Shown: piece by piece, positions 48,835 to 57,806 of the stretch
How positions within the stretch are numbered: position 1 is the first letter of the stretch
How the letters are laid out: each line of letters begins with the position of its first letter
Source: Polynucleobacter meluiroseus
GTDB lineage: Bacteria > Pseudomonadota > Gammaproteobacteria > Burkholderiales > Burkholderiaceae
Length of the DNA: 64,000 nucleotides
Reading direction: 5' to 3'
Assembly: GCF_900205755.1 (NCBI RefSeq)
Contig: NZ_OANS01000003.1
Span: 186,001 to 250,000 of the forward strand
The notes under the pieces: generated by a model
Seen by the model: the letters and a program-made list of their open reading frames with translations, nothing else
Database searches by the model: none
What the model was told of the DNA's origin: nothing
Translations under genes and position numbers: made by a program

Positions 48835-49602
48835 TTATTCAAAGCGGTTATCAAGGCGTCCCACGCCTTCGATAACAATGCTGACCTGACTACCTGGTTT
48901 CATGGACCCTACGCCAACGGAAGTGCCGCAAGCAATAATGTCGCCTGCTTCAAGTGGCACGTCTTGCGAGATGAGGCTGACTAACTTGGCTGGCGGAAAA
49001 ATCATGTCTGCTACAGGATAGTTCTGCCGCTCTTGATCATTCAAGATAGTTTTAATTACGAGTTTGCTTGGGTCAATATCAGTCGCAATATACGGGCCGA
49101 ACACACCAAAGGTATCAAAGCTCTTTGAGCGAGTCCATTGCGGATACCCAGGATCACGATTAAGAATTTCAATTGCGGTGACATCATTAATGCAGGTGTA
49201 GCCAAAAATCGCTTCAGCCGCTTCTGCTTCGCTTGCTTCATGACAACGCTTACCAATCACGATACCCAATTCACCTTCGTAGACAATCTTTCCGGCATAA
49301 GACTTGGGTGTGCGAATAACTTGATTGGCGGCCAAGAAGGAATTATTTCCTTTTAAGAAGTACAGGGGTTCCGCGGGAACGGCATGTTCGAGTTTCGTTA
49401 CCAAGGCATGAAAGTTATCTACCATGGCAATCATCTTTGAGGGGGTGCAGGGTGTATCTAAAGTGATCTCTGCCAAGTTGATGGTTTCACCGGTCGGCTG
49501 TGGACTGGCGAACAACTCGCCAGAATAAACTGCTACTTGCTCGTCATGAACCTGCCCAAAACCAGATTTACCTTGATGCTCAAATCGTACCCACTGTGCC
49601 AT
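48835..49602 (-). CDS. Fumarylacetoacetate hydrolase-family protein
   Basis: 255-residue member of the FAH fold, which hydrolyses or isomerises diketo acids in aromatic breakdown. The metal-binding pattern is seen in YEGELGIVIGKR and in ILNRDPGYPQWTRSKSFDTFGVFGPYI, followed by ISQDVPLEAGDIIACGTSVGVG. The ribosome binding site AGGAGAT precedes the ATG. It converges on the PanE-like gene with 13 bases between. The true substrate is unknown. Confidence 0.88.
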   Translation of the reverse strand: MAQWVRFEHQGKSGFGQVHDEQVAVYSGELFASPQPTGETINLAEITLDTPCTPSKMIAMVDNFHALVTKLEHAVPAEPLYFLKGNNSFLAANQVIRTPKSYAGKIVYEGELGIVIGKRCHEASEAEAAEAIFGYTCINDVTAIEILNRDPGYPQWTRSKSFDTFGVFGPYIATDIDPSKLVIKTILNDQERQNYPVADMIFPPAKLVSLISQDVPLEAGDIIACGTSVGVGSMKPGSQVSIVIEGVGRLDNRFE

Positions 49603-49658
49603 GAAATAATCTCCTAAAAATGAATTTTGTAGCTTAACTCGTTTTGATCGGTAAGACT

Positions 49659-49735
49659 TGGTCGGAATGAGAGAATTCGAACCTCCGACCCCCTCGTCCC
49701 GAACGAGGTACGCTACCGGGCTGCGCTACATTCCG
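49659..49735 (-). tRNA. tRNA-Pro, anticodon CGG
   Basis: 77-base cloverleaf on the minus strand. The acceptor arms CGGAATG (5-prime) and CATTCCG pair over all 7 bases, followed by discriminator A and an encoded CCA (49659-49661). The anticodon arm is CCTCG-TTCGGGA-CGAGG with anticodon CGG reading CCG. The T arm has GGTTCGAATCC. It lies 21 bases after the ispB stop on the same strand. Confidence 0.97.
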
Positions 49736-49756
49736 CTTGCACCACTTTAGCAATGT

Positions 49757-50761
49757 TTAGGTCTGCCTAGCAAGAGAGTATTCGCATAAAGCGTGGAGCG
49801 CAGAGGTAGCACTATTTTGCGGAAAATCCTGAATGCATTCCAAAGCCAAAGCTACTTCCTTTTGCGCTGCGGTCTGAGTGTATTCAAGTGCGCCTGAGGT
49901 GTGCACCGCACTGAGGATTTGCGCAAACATATCCTCTGGCAAATCCTGACTTTGTTCAATTGCCATTCTGACGATCAGTCGTTCTTCAGGGCTGCCATGC
50001 TCTAAAAGATAAATGAGTGGCAAGGTGGGCTTACCTTCGCGCAAGTCATCCCCGGCATTCTTACCCATTTGAGCCGCGTCAGCGGTGTAATCCAGTAAAT
50101 CATCCATCAACTGAAAAGCAGTGCCAATATGCCGGCCAAAAGCAGCTGCCTTTGCCCTTTGGGTATCTGTCGCCTCTGCCATGATGGCGCCTAACTCAGT
50201 AGAGGCCTCAAATAACTTCGCGGTTTTGTAGCGAATCACTTGTAGGTAGCTGGCCTCATCCACTTCGGGGTCATTTAAATTGAGCAGTTGCAGTACCTCG
50301 CCTTCGGCGATGGTATTGGTAGCGTCTGAGAGGATTTGCATCACCCGTAAATCTTGGGGCGCGGTCATCATCTGGAATGCACGTGAATATAGAAAATCCC
50401 CAACCAATACGCTGGCGGCATTACCAAAAGCAGCATTTGCAGTTTCTCGGCCGCGTCTCAAGCTGGATTCATCAACAACGTCGTCATGGAGCAGGGTTGC
50501 CGTATGGATAAATTCCACTACTGCTGCCAACTCTAAAGCATGAGGGGTTTCTTTACCCTGAGCAAGCGCTTTTGCTACCAGCATTAAGAGGGCGGGTCTG
50601 ACCCGTTTTCCGCCAGCTTGGATGATATAAGTGGAGATTTGATCAATTAAAGCAACTTTTGAGGCCAGTCGAAGGCGAATAAGCGCGTCTAAGGCCTTGA
50701 AATCTAAGGAAATTGGGGCCAAAATTTGGCTTAACTGATAGTTTTTGACAGTGTCGGTCAT
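49757..50761 (-). CDS. ispB: Octaprenyl diphosphate synthase
   Basis: Makes the polyprenyl side chain of ubiquinone. The 334-residue product has the first Asp-rich motif DDVVD (93-97), the second DDLLD (220-224), [10 protein letters not shown] and the [14 protein letters not shown] helix. The residues just before the first DD motif fit a long-chain enzyme. Its start overlaps the promoter of the divergent rplU gene. Confidence 0.95.
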   Translation of the reverse strand: MTDTVKNYQLSQILAPISLDFKALDALIRLRLASKVALIDQISTYIIQAGGKRVRPALLMLVAKALAQGKETPHALELAAVVEFIHTATLLHDDVVDESSLRRGRETANAAFGNAASVLVGDFLYSRAFQMMTAPQDLRVMQILSDATNTIAEGEVLQLLNLNDPEVDEASYLQVIRYKTAKLFEASTELGAIMAEATDTQRAKAAAFGRHIGTAFQLMDDLLDYTADAAQMGKNAGDDLREGKPTLPLIYLLEHGSPEERLIVRMAIEQSQDLPEDMFAQILSAVHTSGALEYTQTAAQKEVALALECIQDFPQNSATSALHALCEYSLARQT

Positions 50762-50773
50762 GCAATATATAAT
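50745..50773 (+). promoter_or_regulatory. Consensus sigma-70 promoter of rplU-rpmA
   Basis: TTGACA (50745-50750), 17 bases, TATAAT (50768-50773): a perfect match in both hexamers and in spacing. The -35 lies inside the first codons of ispB on the other strand. Transcription should start near 50780, giving a leader of about 57 bases before rplU. Confidence 0.9.
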
Positions 50774-50774
50774 A
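50769..50774 (-). promoter_or_regulatory. Putative -10 element of ispB, overlapping the rplU -10
   Basis: TATTAT on the minus strand (5 of 6 to TATAAT) occupies five of the same bases as the rplU -10 and ends 7 bases before the ispB ATG. There is no Shine-Dalgarno sequence for ispB. Two polymerases could not occupy both promoters at once. Confidence 0.45.
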
Positions 50775-50786
50775 ATGGGCTTGGCC

Positions 50787-50801
50787 TATCCACGGTGGAT
50801 A
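50787..50801 (+). promoter_or_regulatory. Perfect palindrome in the rplU leader
   Basis: TATCCAC-G-GTGGATA lies about 7 to 22 bases after the expected start of transcription. As RNA it gives a tight hairpin; as DNA its minus-strand reading TTATCCACC matches the DnaA-box consensus TTATCCACA in 8 of 9 bases. It may act in autoregulation or as a protein operator. Confidence 0.5.
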
Positions 50802-50836
50802 AGCTTAAATGTAGACTTAAATTGAGGTTTCACACC

Positions 50837-51148
50837 ATGTACGCGGTCATAAAAACCGGTGGCAAACAGTATAAAGTTGCTGCAGGCGAAAAATTGAAAA
50901 TAGAACAGATACCAGCGGAAATCGGCAGCGAAATCACACTTGACCAAGTCCTCGCCGTAGGCGAAGGCGCGTCACTCGTTTTGGGTGAACCTTTGGTTAA
51001 TGGTGCCGCTGTGATGGCCACTGTCATCTCCCAGGGACGTCACGATAAAGTGACAATCTTTAAGATGCGCCGTCGCAAGCATTATCAAAAGCACCAAGGC
51101 CATCGTCAGAATTTCACTGAAATTCTGATTAACACGATTAAAGCTTAA
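50837..51148 (+). CDS. rplU: 50S ribosomal protein L21
   Basis: The product from the ATG at 50837 is 103 residues beginning [18 protein letters not shown], the exact family start; an in-frame GTG at 50795 would add 14 residues absent from the family. GAGG at 50824-50827 is a well-placed ribosome binding site. [17 protein letters not shown] is the conserved basic rRNA-binding segment. It is followed by rpmA after 32 bases. Confidence 0.98.
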   Translation: MYAVIKTGGKQYKVAAGEKLKIEQIPAEIGSEITLDQVLAVGEGASLVLGEPLVNGAAVMATVISQGRHDKVTIFKMRRRKHYQKHQGHRQNFTEILINTIKA

Positions 51149-51180
51149 TTCAGGCTTAAGGCTAATAGCAGGAGAAAGAT

Positions 51181-51441
51181 ATGGCACAGAAAAAAGGCGG
51201 CGGCTCAACACGAAATGGCCGCGACTCAGAATCGAAACGCTTAGGCGTTAAGGTATATGGCGGCGAGCAGATCAACGCTGGCAGCATCATTATTCGTCAA
51301 CGTGGCACACGGGTTCACCCAGGTGCTAACGTTGGTATTGGTAAGGACCACACTTTGTTCGCTCTGATTGACGGACAAGTGGAATTTGGCGTCAAGGGTG
51401 CTTTGAAGAAGGCCCAGGTTTCAGTTTTGCCTCGTTCGTAA
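51181..51441 (+). CDS. rpmA: 50S ribosomal protein L27
   Basis: The 86-residue product has the N terminus [20 protein letters not shown], whose tail reaches the peptidyl transferase centre, then [21 protein letters not shown] and [23 protein letters not shown] precedes the ATG. There is no N-terminal cleavable extension of the Firmicutes type. Confidence 0.98.
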   Translation: MAQKKGGGSTRNGRDSESKRLGVKVYGGEQINAGSIIIRQRGTRVHPGANVGIGKDHTLFALIDGQVEFGVKGALKKAQVSVLPRS

Positions 51442-51497
51442 GGCGCCTGACTGAGACCCGTTTGATTCAGATTTTTTCCGAATTTAACTCTTAGGAA

Positions 51498-51525
51498 CAG
51501 GCCTCGCTAGCGCGGGGCCTTTTTT
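51498..51525 (+). terminator. Intrinsic terminator after rpmA, ending against obgE
   Basis: GGCCTCGC-TAGC-GCGGGGCC forms an 8-base GC-rich stem with one U-G pair, followed by six T. The T run stops 4 bases before the obgE ATG at 51530, so the hairpin fills the place where the obgE ribosome binding site would be. Confidence 0.85.
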
Positions 51526-51529
51526 ATTC

Positions 51530-52618
51530 ATGAAATTTATAGACGAAGCACGTATTGAAGTCATAGCCGGCCAAGGTGGCGCTGGAAGTGCGTCCATGCG
51601 TCGTGAAAAATTTATTGAATATGGTGGTCCCGATGGTGGGGACGGCGGTCGCGGCGGCAGCGTGTATGCGGTTGCGGATCGCAACATCAATACCTTAATT
51701 GACTATCGTTACGCTAAAACCCATACTGCAAAAAATGGCGAGCCTGGCCGTGGTGCTGACTGTTATGGCCGCGCAGGGGACGACATTGAATTGCGGATGC
51801 CTGTAGGCACGATCATCGCTGACTTTGATACAGGCGAACCGATTGCGGATTTAACAACGCACGGCGAGCGCCTTTGTTTGGCGCAAGGCGGAGTTGGTGG
51901 CTGGGGAAATATTCATTTCAAAAGCAGTACCAATCGCGCGCCACGTCAAAAGACCAACGGCAAGGATGGCGAGCGTCGCAAACTCAAGCTTGAGCTTAAA
52001 GTATTGGCAGATGTGGGTTTACTTGGAATGCCAAATGCAGGCAAGTCCACCTTAATCACCGCTGTTTCCAATGCGCGTCCAAAAATTGCAGACTATCCTT
52101 TCACCACTTTGCATCCCAATTTGGGTGTGGTACGTGTTGGTAGTGAACGCAGCTTTGTAATTGCTGATATTCCGGGGTTGATCGAAGGCGCGGCTGAAGG
52201 TGCCGGCTTAGGGCATCGCTTTTTAAGGCACTTACAGCGCACGGGTGTGTTGTTGCACCTAGTTGACATTGCTCCGTTTGATGCAAACGTAGACCCTGTT
52301 GCGGATGCTAAGGCGATCGTGAACGAGTTGCGTAAATATGATGAGGCTTTGGTTGAGAAGCCGCGTTGGTTAGTGCTCAATAAGATTGACATGATCCCTG
52401 AAGAGGATCGCAAAAAAGCAGTCGCGGACTTCATTAAGCAATTTAAGTGGAAAGGTCCCGTTTTTGAGATCTCCGCACTCACTGGTTTGGGTTGTAATCA
52501 ACTTTGTTACGTATTACAAGATTATCTAGACTCAGTGCGTCGTGACCGCGATGACGCTGAAGAACGCGCCGCTGATCCGCGTTATCAGGATCAGGGTGAA
52601 GAGAAAAATCCCGACTAA
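51530..52618 (+). CDS. obgE: Obg family GTPase
   Basis: Essential GTPase of late 50S assembly. The 362-residue product has the glycine-rich Obg fold (1-158; [15 protein letters not shown]) and the G domain with GMPNAGKST (166-174), the switch [20 protein letters not shown] and NKID. A short acidic tail follows. It has no Shine-Dalgarno sequence; a terminator hairpin sits directly upstream, so expression depends on read-through from rpmA or on a promoter that I could not find. Confidence 0.97.
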   Translation: MKFIDEARIEVIAGQGGAGSASMRREKFIEYGGPDGGDGGRGGSVYAVADRNINTLIDYRYAKTHTAKNGEPGRGADCYGRAGDDIELRMPVGTIIADFDTGEPIADLTTHGERLCLAQGGVGGWGNIHFKSSTNRAPRQKTNGKDGERRKLKLELKVLADVGLLGMPNAGKSTLITAVSNARPKIADYPFTTLHPNLGVVRVGSERSFVIADIPGLIEGAAEGAGLGHRFLRHLQRTGVLLHLVDIAPFDANVDPVADAKAIVNELRKYDEALVEKPRWLVLNKIDMIPEEDRKKAVADFIKQFKWKGPVFEISALTGLGCNQLCYVLQDYLDSVRRDRDDAEERAADPRYQDQGEEKNPD

Positions 52619-52646
52619 ATTATCTTGCCAGATGCATTAATTGAAT

Positions 52647-53429
52647 ATGAATTCTGATAAAGCAAAACGAATTGTTGTCAAAGTGGGTTCCAGTCTAGTC
52701 ACCAATAACGGTGAGGGCTTGGATTACGCCGCCATTGCCCGCTGGGCGGAACAAATGGCGGGACTCTTGCATGCTGGACACGAGCTCTTGATGGTAAGCT
52801 CTGGCGCAATTGCTGAAGGGATGCAGCGCCTAGGTTGGACGCAGCGCCCGCAAGACATTCATCAGCTTCAGGCGGCGGCCGCAGTTGGTCAAATGGGTTT
52901 AGTCCAGGCTTATGAAAGCAGCTTCGCGCGTTTCCAGTTGCGTAGCGCGCAAATTCTTTTGACGAATGCAGACTTGGCTCATGCGGAGCGTAATGCCAAC
53001 GCAAAGGGTACTCTTGAAACCTTGTTAAAGCTTGGTGTAGTGCCCATCATTAACGAGAATGACACCGTGGTCACCGATGAAATTAAATTTGGTGACAATG
53101 ACAATCTAGCGGCTTTGGTAACCAATTTAATTCACGCGGACTTATTGATTATTCTCACCGACCAAGGCGGACTTTATACTGCCGATCCCCGCCATGATGC
53201 AGCAGCCACTTTGTTAGCTGATGCTGTTGCTGGTGATGCCTCTTTGGAGAAAATGGCAGGGGGTGCTGCTAGCCAGTTAAGTAAGGGCGGCATGCTCACC
53301 AAAGTGTTGGCTGCTAAAGTAGCCGCACAAACAGGTGCAGCTACTATCATTGCCTCTGGCCACGATGACAATGTGCTGACACGCCTCTTAAATGGCGAAA
53401 AACTGGGTACCTACCTGAGCGTTGCTTAA
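52647..53429 (+). CDS. proB: Glutamate 5-kinase, kinase domain only
   Basis: First enzyme of proline synthesis. From the ATG at 52647 the product is 260 residues (a TTG at 52641 would add two). It is a complete amino acid kinase domain: [53 protein letters not shown] and [13 protein letters not shown]. Typical ProB has about 370 residues with a C-terminal PUA domain. That domain is missing: the stop comes right after the kinase fold, and the CNP1-like gene ends 2 bases on. Confidence 0.93.
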   Translation: MNSDKAKRIVVKVGSSLVTNNGEGLDYAAIARWAEQMAGLLHAGHELLMVSSGAIAEGMQRLGWTQRPQDIHQLQAAAAVGQMGLVQAYESSFARFQLRSAQILLTNADLAHAERNANAKGTLETLLKLGVVPIINENDTVVTDEIKFGDNDNLAALVTNLIHADLLIILTDQGGLYTADPRHDAAATLLADAVAGDASLEKMAGGAASQLSKGGMLTKVLAAKVAAQTGAATIIASGHDDNVLTRLLNGEKLGTYLSVA

Positions 53430-53431
53430 AT

Positions 53432-53995
53432 CTACATTACGCCAAATGAATTAGTAGGTTTAGTTTGGCCGGTAAATCCATTGGGATTTAACGATTTCAC
53501 AATAGCTTTGATACTTCTTTCCTGAGAATTAAAGTTACAAAGCGCTCCTTGAGCCAGTGCTGCCTGATAGCGATTGGCAGTGTTGTTTTTAATTTCGAGC
53601 CAAGTAGACAGCGGATTTTCTTTCCAAATGCCATTTTCAAGTGTGCCGTAAAGGCGCCATTGAAATGAATCGCAGCGGATTCCCTCATACTGAACCTGAT
53701 CATTGCCATTCGGGCTGGTCAAAATCACGATGTACCGTGTTACACCATCTGCCCCTATCAGAATCGAGCTTGTGTCGATAGCAAACTTAAAAACCGTTTG
53801 CTGAGACACATAGAAGGGCACTGTTGTGGCTTTATTTGGTGGGTTTAAAGGCATAGTAGTTGCACCTTCCTTAAAGACGGATGGGGCAAATGGGTCTAAC
53901 CCGCTCTGCATCTGATCACCTGCACAGGCCAATAAGACGCTACATGCACTCAAGACAAAAATATAGATGGCAATACGCTTGAATATCAGGGTCAT
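53432..53995 (-). CDS. CNP1-like family lipoprotein
   Basis: 187-residue envelope protein. It has a signal peptide with the lipobox VLLAC (lipidated Cys24), then a beta-rich domain with DGVTRYIVILTSPNGNDQVQYEGIRC and WLEIKNNTANRYQAALAQGALC; four cysteines may form disulfides in the periplasm. The order proB-CNP1-rppH recurs in Burkholderiaceae. Function is unknown. Confidence 0.85.
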   Translation of the reverse strand: MTLIFKRIAIYIFVLSACSVLLACAGDQMQSGLDPFAPSVFKEGATTMPLNPPNKATTVPFYVSQQTVFKFAIDTSSILIGADGVTRYIVILTSPNGNDQVQYEGIRCDSFQWRLYGTLENGIWKENPLSTWLEIKNNTANRYQAALAQGALCNFNSQERSIKAIVKSLNPNGFTGQTKPTNSFGVM

Positions 53996-54008
53996 CGAGT
54001 TATCTTAG

Positions 54009-54587
54009 CTAAGCTTTAGTTGTGGGTGATTTGTTATTGTGAGTGTCAGCCGTCATCAGGTCGAGAGGCGTACCCCACGCTGGAGTTTGCATGCGGAGAT
54101 CGGTACATAAATACCGCGCCAATTCCGTGAGGGCAAGTTGATAGACCGCTTGCTTAAACTCAATCACTTCATCCAATGGTACCCAATATGGAATCCAACG
54201 CCAGTCGTCAAATTCAGGGTGTTCAGAGCTATCCAAGGAAATATCATGGTCCAAACCAACGAGACGCAGAAGAAACCAGATTTGTTTTTGGCCACGGTAA
54301 CTGGGGCGGTGCACTCTGGTAGCGTGATGACGACGCAAGAACTCTTCTGGGACGTCGTAGCGCAACCAATCCCTAGTGCGTCCGATGATTTGGACGTGCT
54401 CTGGGTGTAAGCCCACTTCTTCGTGTAATTCGCGGAACATGGCCAACTCAGGACTTTCACCCTGCTGAATTCCACCCTGTGGAAACTGCCAAGAATGCTG
54501 CCCGACGCGCTTTCCCCAGAAAACCTCGTTTTGGCTATTCATGAGGATAATGCCGACATTAGATCTATACCCTTCACGGTCAAGCAT
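54009..54587 (-). CDS. rppH: RNA pyrophosphohydrolase
   Basis: Nudix enzyme that removes pyrophosphate from mRNA 5-prime ends and starts decay. The ATG at 54587 gives 192 residues beginning [15 protein letters not shown], the family start, with GAGG 8 bases upstream; a TTG at 54593 is less likely. The Nudix box covers residues 38-60 (GGIQQGES...RELHEEVGL). Longer than E. coli RppH (176), as in other betaproteobacteria. The CNP1-like gene follows 13 bases after its stop. Confidence 0.95.
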   Translation of the reverse strand: MLDREGYRSNVGIILMNSQNEVFWGKRVGQHSWQFPQGGIQQGESPELAMFRELHEEVGLHPEHVQIIGRTRDWLRYDVPEEFLRRHHATRVHRPSYRGQKQIWFLLRLVGLDHDISLDSSEHPEFDDWRWIPYWVPLDEVIEFKQAVYQLALTELARYLCTDLRMQTPAWGTPLDLMTADTHNNKSPTTKA

Positions 54588-54624
54588 GATCAAGCCTCAA
54601 ATCCTTTAAAATCAATGATTTGAT

Positions 54625-54630
54625 TATATC
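54625..54630 (+). promoter_or_regulatory. Possible -10 element of proS
   Basis: TATATC (4 of 6 to TATAAT), with a TG shortly upstream, ends 5 bases before the proS ATG. There is no Shine-Dalgarno sequence. Weak match; listed because the position agrees with that of other genes here. Confidence 0.25.
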
Positions 54631-54635
54631 CATAC

Positions 54636-56378
54636 ATGAAAGCTTCACAATCATTTCTCGCCACGCTTAAAGAAGCCCCCGCTGATGCTGAGGTCGTCTC
54701 GCACAAACTCATGGTACGAGCCGGTTTAATTCGCAAACTTAGCGCGGGTATTTATAACTATTTACCGCTCGGTTTAAAGTCTATTCGCAAAGTAGAAAAT
54801 ATTATTCGCGAAGAAATGAATCGGGCGGGCGCAATCGAACTATTGATGCCGATGATTCAGCCGGCTGAGTTATGGCAAGAAACAGGCCGCTGGGAAAAAA
54901 TGGGGCCTGAGTTACTTCGCATTAAAGATCGCCACGAGCGCGACTTTTTAATCCAGCCCACCTCTGAGGAAGTGGTGACGGATTTGGCGCGCAATGAAAT
55001 TAAAAGTTACAAACAACTTCCCGTGAATTTTTATCAAATTCAGACGAAGTTTCGGGACGAGCGTCGTCCACGCTTTGGCATCATGCGGGGACGAGAGTTC
55101 AGCATGAAAGATGCGTACTCATTTGATCGTGACGTTGAAGGGATGAAGCAGTCTTACCAGATGATGTTTGATGCCTACACGCGCATCTTCAAGCGGATGG
55201 GTTTGAAATTTAGAGCCGTCACTGCGGATAACGGCGCTATTGGTGGTTCAGGTAGTCAAGAGTTTCATGTGATTGCAGATACAGGGGAAGATGCCATTGT
55301 GTATTGCCCTAACTCTGAGTACGCCGCAAACTTAGAGGCGGCGGAGTCGGCATCGGTCTTGGTCGAGCGCGGTGATGCTACTGAAGCGATGCAAAAAATC
55401 GCCACTCCCAATCAAACCAGTTGCGCTGACGTTGCCCAATTTCTCAATGTGTCCTTAGAAAAAACAGTGAAGTCATTGTTGTTTGCAGTGGATCAAGCGG
55501 AAGGACCTGCCAAGTTATTTATGCTGTTGATCCGCGGCGATCATGAGTTGAATGAAATCAAGGCAAGTAAGATACCGGGCATGGCTGAATCTCGATTTGC
55601 CACTGAGGCAGAAATTGTGCGTGCCTGCAATGCGCCAGCCGGTTATTTGGGCCCCGTAGGGCTGAGCGCTGAAGTCACAGTGGTTGCTGATCATACAGTT
55701 GCCAATATGGCAGATTTTGTCTGCGGCGCCAATGAAGCTGGTCACCACTTGACCGGTGTGAATTGGGTGCGGGACTTAGCAGAACCATTGGTAATGGATT
55801 TGCGTAATGCGATGGTGGGTGACCCCTCGCCTGATGGCAAAGGGTCTTTAGATATTTGTCGCGGGATTGAGGTTGGCCACGTCTTTCAATTGGGTACTCG
55901 CTACTCAGAAGCAATGGGCTGTACTTATTTAGACCAGCAGGGAAAATCACAGCCGATGGTGATGGGTTGTTACGGTATTGGCGTGACTCGATTATTGGGC
56001 GCTGCGATTGAGCAGGGTAATGATGAGCGGGGCATCGTTTGGCCTATTTCGATGGCACCGTTTGAAGTTGTCATTTGTCCGATGAACTACGATAAATCGG
56101 ATGGTGTCAAAACTACTGCAGATCAATTACACGAGCAACTCATGGCCGCCGGTATAGACGTCGTGCTTGATGATCGCGGCGAGCGTCCAGGTGCGATGTT
56201 CGCCGATTGGGAGCTGATTGGCGTGCCTTTCAGAGTTGTCGTTGGTGATCGGGGGCTGGCTGACGGTCTGGTGGAATTCAAAGGCCGTACGGATGCGGAG
56301 TCACAAAATATTCCGCTGGCGCAAATTAAAGATAAGGTAATTGCTGAAGTCCAAAAGGCCAAGGAGCTCATGGCATAA
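54636..56378 (+). CDS. proS: Prolyl-tRNA synthetase, bacterial type
   Basis: Class II aminoacyl-tRNA synthetase, 580 residues. Motif 1 and 2 regions are [23 protein letters not shown] and [19 protein letters not shown]; an insertion editing domain (INS, YbaK-like) covers about residues 225-390; motif 3 is in [18 protein letters not shown]; the anticodon-binding domain is C-terminal. It converges on ffh. Confidence 0.97.
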   Translation: MKASQSFLATLKEAPADAEVVSHKLMVRAGLIRKLSAGIYNYLPLGLKSIRKVENIIREEMNRAGAIELLMPMIQPAELWQETGRWEKMGPELLRIKDRHERDFLIQPTSEEVVTDLARNEIKSYKQLPVNFYQIQTKFRDERRPRFGIMRGREFSMKDAYSFDRDVEGMKQSYQMMFDAYTRIFKRMGLKFRAVTADNGAIGGSGSQEFHVIADTGEDAIVYCPNSEYAANLEAAESASVLVERGDATEAMQKIATPNQTSCADVAQFLNVSLEKTVKSLLFAVDQAEGPAKLFMLLIRGDHELNEIKASKIPGMAESRFATEAEIVRACNAPAGYLGPVGLSAEVTVVADHTVANMADFVCGANEAGHHLTGVNWVRDLAEPLVMDLRNAMVGDPSPDGKGSLDICRGIEVGHVFQLGTRYSEAMGCTYLDQQGKSQPMVMGCYGIGVTRLLGAAIEQGNDERGIVWPISMAPFEVVICPMNYDKSDGVKTTADQLHEQLMAAGIDVVLDDRGERPGAMFADWELIGVPFRVVVGDRGLADGLVEFKGRTDAESQNIPLAQIKDKVIAEVQKAKELMA

Positions 56379-56394
56379 AAGTTTTTACTTTTAT
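56375..56394. terminator. AT-rich hairpin between convergent proS and ffh
   Basis: ATAAAAGT-TTTT-ACTTTTAT is a perfect 8-base inverted repeat that includes the proS stop codon. With no GC-rich core and no long T run it would be a weak terminator for either gene. Confidence 0.35.
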
Positions 56395-56403
56395 CTTTGT
56401 GCC

Positions 56404-57786
56404 TTACTTTTTAAATAGCCCGCCGAGTCCTTTGGCCGCACCTTTTGCGGCCATGCTGGCCATGGTGCGCGCCATCTTGCCGCCTTTAAATTGCTTCATC
56501 ATGGTTTGCATTTGATCGAATTGAGCTAACAGGCGGTTGACCTCTTGTACTTGCACTCCTGCGCCGGCGGCAATACGGCGCTTACGACTGGCTTTGAGTA
56601 ATTCTGGTTTACTGCGCTCTCGGGGGGTCATGCTATCGATGATGCCCTGCATTCGCTTGGTCTGTTTATCCGCTGCGCTGAGATTCGTTTTGGATGCGGC
56701 TTGAGCCATATGGCTTGGTAATTTATCCATCAGGCTAGCCATGCCACCCATTTGCTGCATTTGCGACAACTGGTCTCTGAAGTCGCCAAGATCAAAACCA
56801 CCTTTGGAGATCTTGCTTGCCAGTTTTTCAGCCTTAGCGACATCCACATTTTGGTGGGTTTGTTCGACTAAGGCCAGAATGTCGCCCATACCTAAAATAC
56901 GGCTGGCCATGCGCTCGGCATCAAAGGCTTCAAGGCCATCCATTTTCTCGGCTACGCCAATAAATTTCAGGGGCACGCCGGTGATCTGACGAACCGAGAG
57001 AGCTGCACCGCCGCGAGAATCACCATCAAGCTTGGTCAGAATCACACCCGTGAGAGGAAGTGCCTCATGAAACGCCTTAGCGGTATTGACCGCATCTTGA
57101 CCCAGCATGGCGTCAACCACGAACAAAGTTTCAATCGGGTGAAGACTGGCGTGTAAGGCCTGAATTTCTTCCATCAGCGCTGTATCGATACCAAGGCGTC
57201 CGGCTGTATCCACCAAGAGAACATCAAAGTAATGTCTGCGAGCCCAATCTAAAGCGGCTGCAGCGATTTCATTAGGCTTCTGATTAACGTTACTGGGGAA
57301 AAATTCTGCACCAACTTGTTTGGTTACCATTTCAAGTTGCTCAATGGCAGCAGGGCGGTACACGTCACAAGAAACCGTGAGCACTTTCTTTTTCTTTTTT
57401 TCTTGCAAGAATTTGGCGAGTTTACCGACCGACGTAGTTTTGCCCGCACCCTGTAGGCCAGCCATTAAAATTACGGCTGGGGGCTGGGTTGCAAGATTGA
57501 GTTCACCACTTTGGGCGGCATCACCCCGCATCACTTGTGCGAGCTCACGTTGCACAACACCAACCAAAGCTTGTCCTGGGCTAAGACTTCCAACCACGTC
57601 CTCACCAAGGGCTTTAAATTTAATTTGTTCTAGCAAGGACTTCACTACTGGAAGCGCGACATCGGCCTCCAGCAAGGCTAAACGGATCTCGCGCAGCATC
57701 TCCGCCGTATTACTTTCAGTAAGGCGAGCTTGGCCGCGCATCGTTTTAACTACACGAGATAGGCGATCGGTGAGGTTCTCTAGCAT
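56404..57786 (-). CDS. ffh: Signal recognition particle protein Ffh
   Basis: SRP54 GTPase that targets nascent membrane proteins. The 460-residue product has the N domain, the G domain with GLQGAGKTTSVGKLA (about 109-123), VDTAGRLG and TKLDGDSRGGAALS, and the methionine-rich M domain (QMQQMGG, QMQTMMKQFKGGKM) that binds 4.5S RNA and signal sequences. It starts with a TCTAAT hexamer 6 bases upstream and diverges from the ypjD-like gene across only 20 bases. Confidence 0.97.
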   Translation of the reverse strand: MLENLTDRLSRVVKTMRGQARLTESNTAEMLREIRLALLEADVALPVVKSLLEQIKFKALGEDVVGSLSPGQALVGVVQRELAQVMRGDAAQSGELNLATQPPAVILMAGLQGAGKTTSVGKLAKFLQEKKKKKVLTVSCDVYRPAAIEQLEMVTKQVGAEFFPSNVNQKPNEIAAAALDWARRHYFDVLLVDTAGRLGIDTALMEEIQALHASLHPIETLFVVDAMLGQDAVNTAKAFHEALPLTGVILTKLDGDSRGGAALSVRQITGVPLKFIGVAEKMDGLEAFDAERMASRILGMGDILALVEQTHQNVDVAKAEKLASKISKGGFDLGDFRDQLSQMQQMGGMASLMDKLPSHMAQAASKTNLSAADKQTKRMQGIIDSMTPRERSKPELLKASRKRRIAAGAGVQVQEVNRLLAQFDQMQTMMKQFKGGKMARTMASMAAKGAAKGLGGLFKK

Positions 57787-57792
57787 TTATCG

Positions 57793-57800
57793 ATTAGACT
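57793..57800. promoter_or_regulatory. Overlapping opposed -10 elements of ffh and the ypjD-like gene
   Basis: On the minus strand TCTAAT (57793-57798, 5 of 6) ends 6 bases before the ffh ATG. On the plus strand TAGACT (57795-57800, 4 of 6) ends 6 bases before the ypjD-like ATG. The whole gap is 20 bases, so both promoters must overlap and extend into the facing genes. Confidence 0.35.
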
Positions 57801-57806
57801 TTCCAC

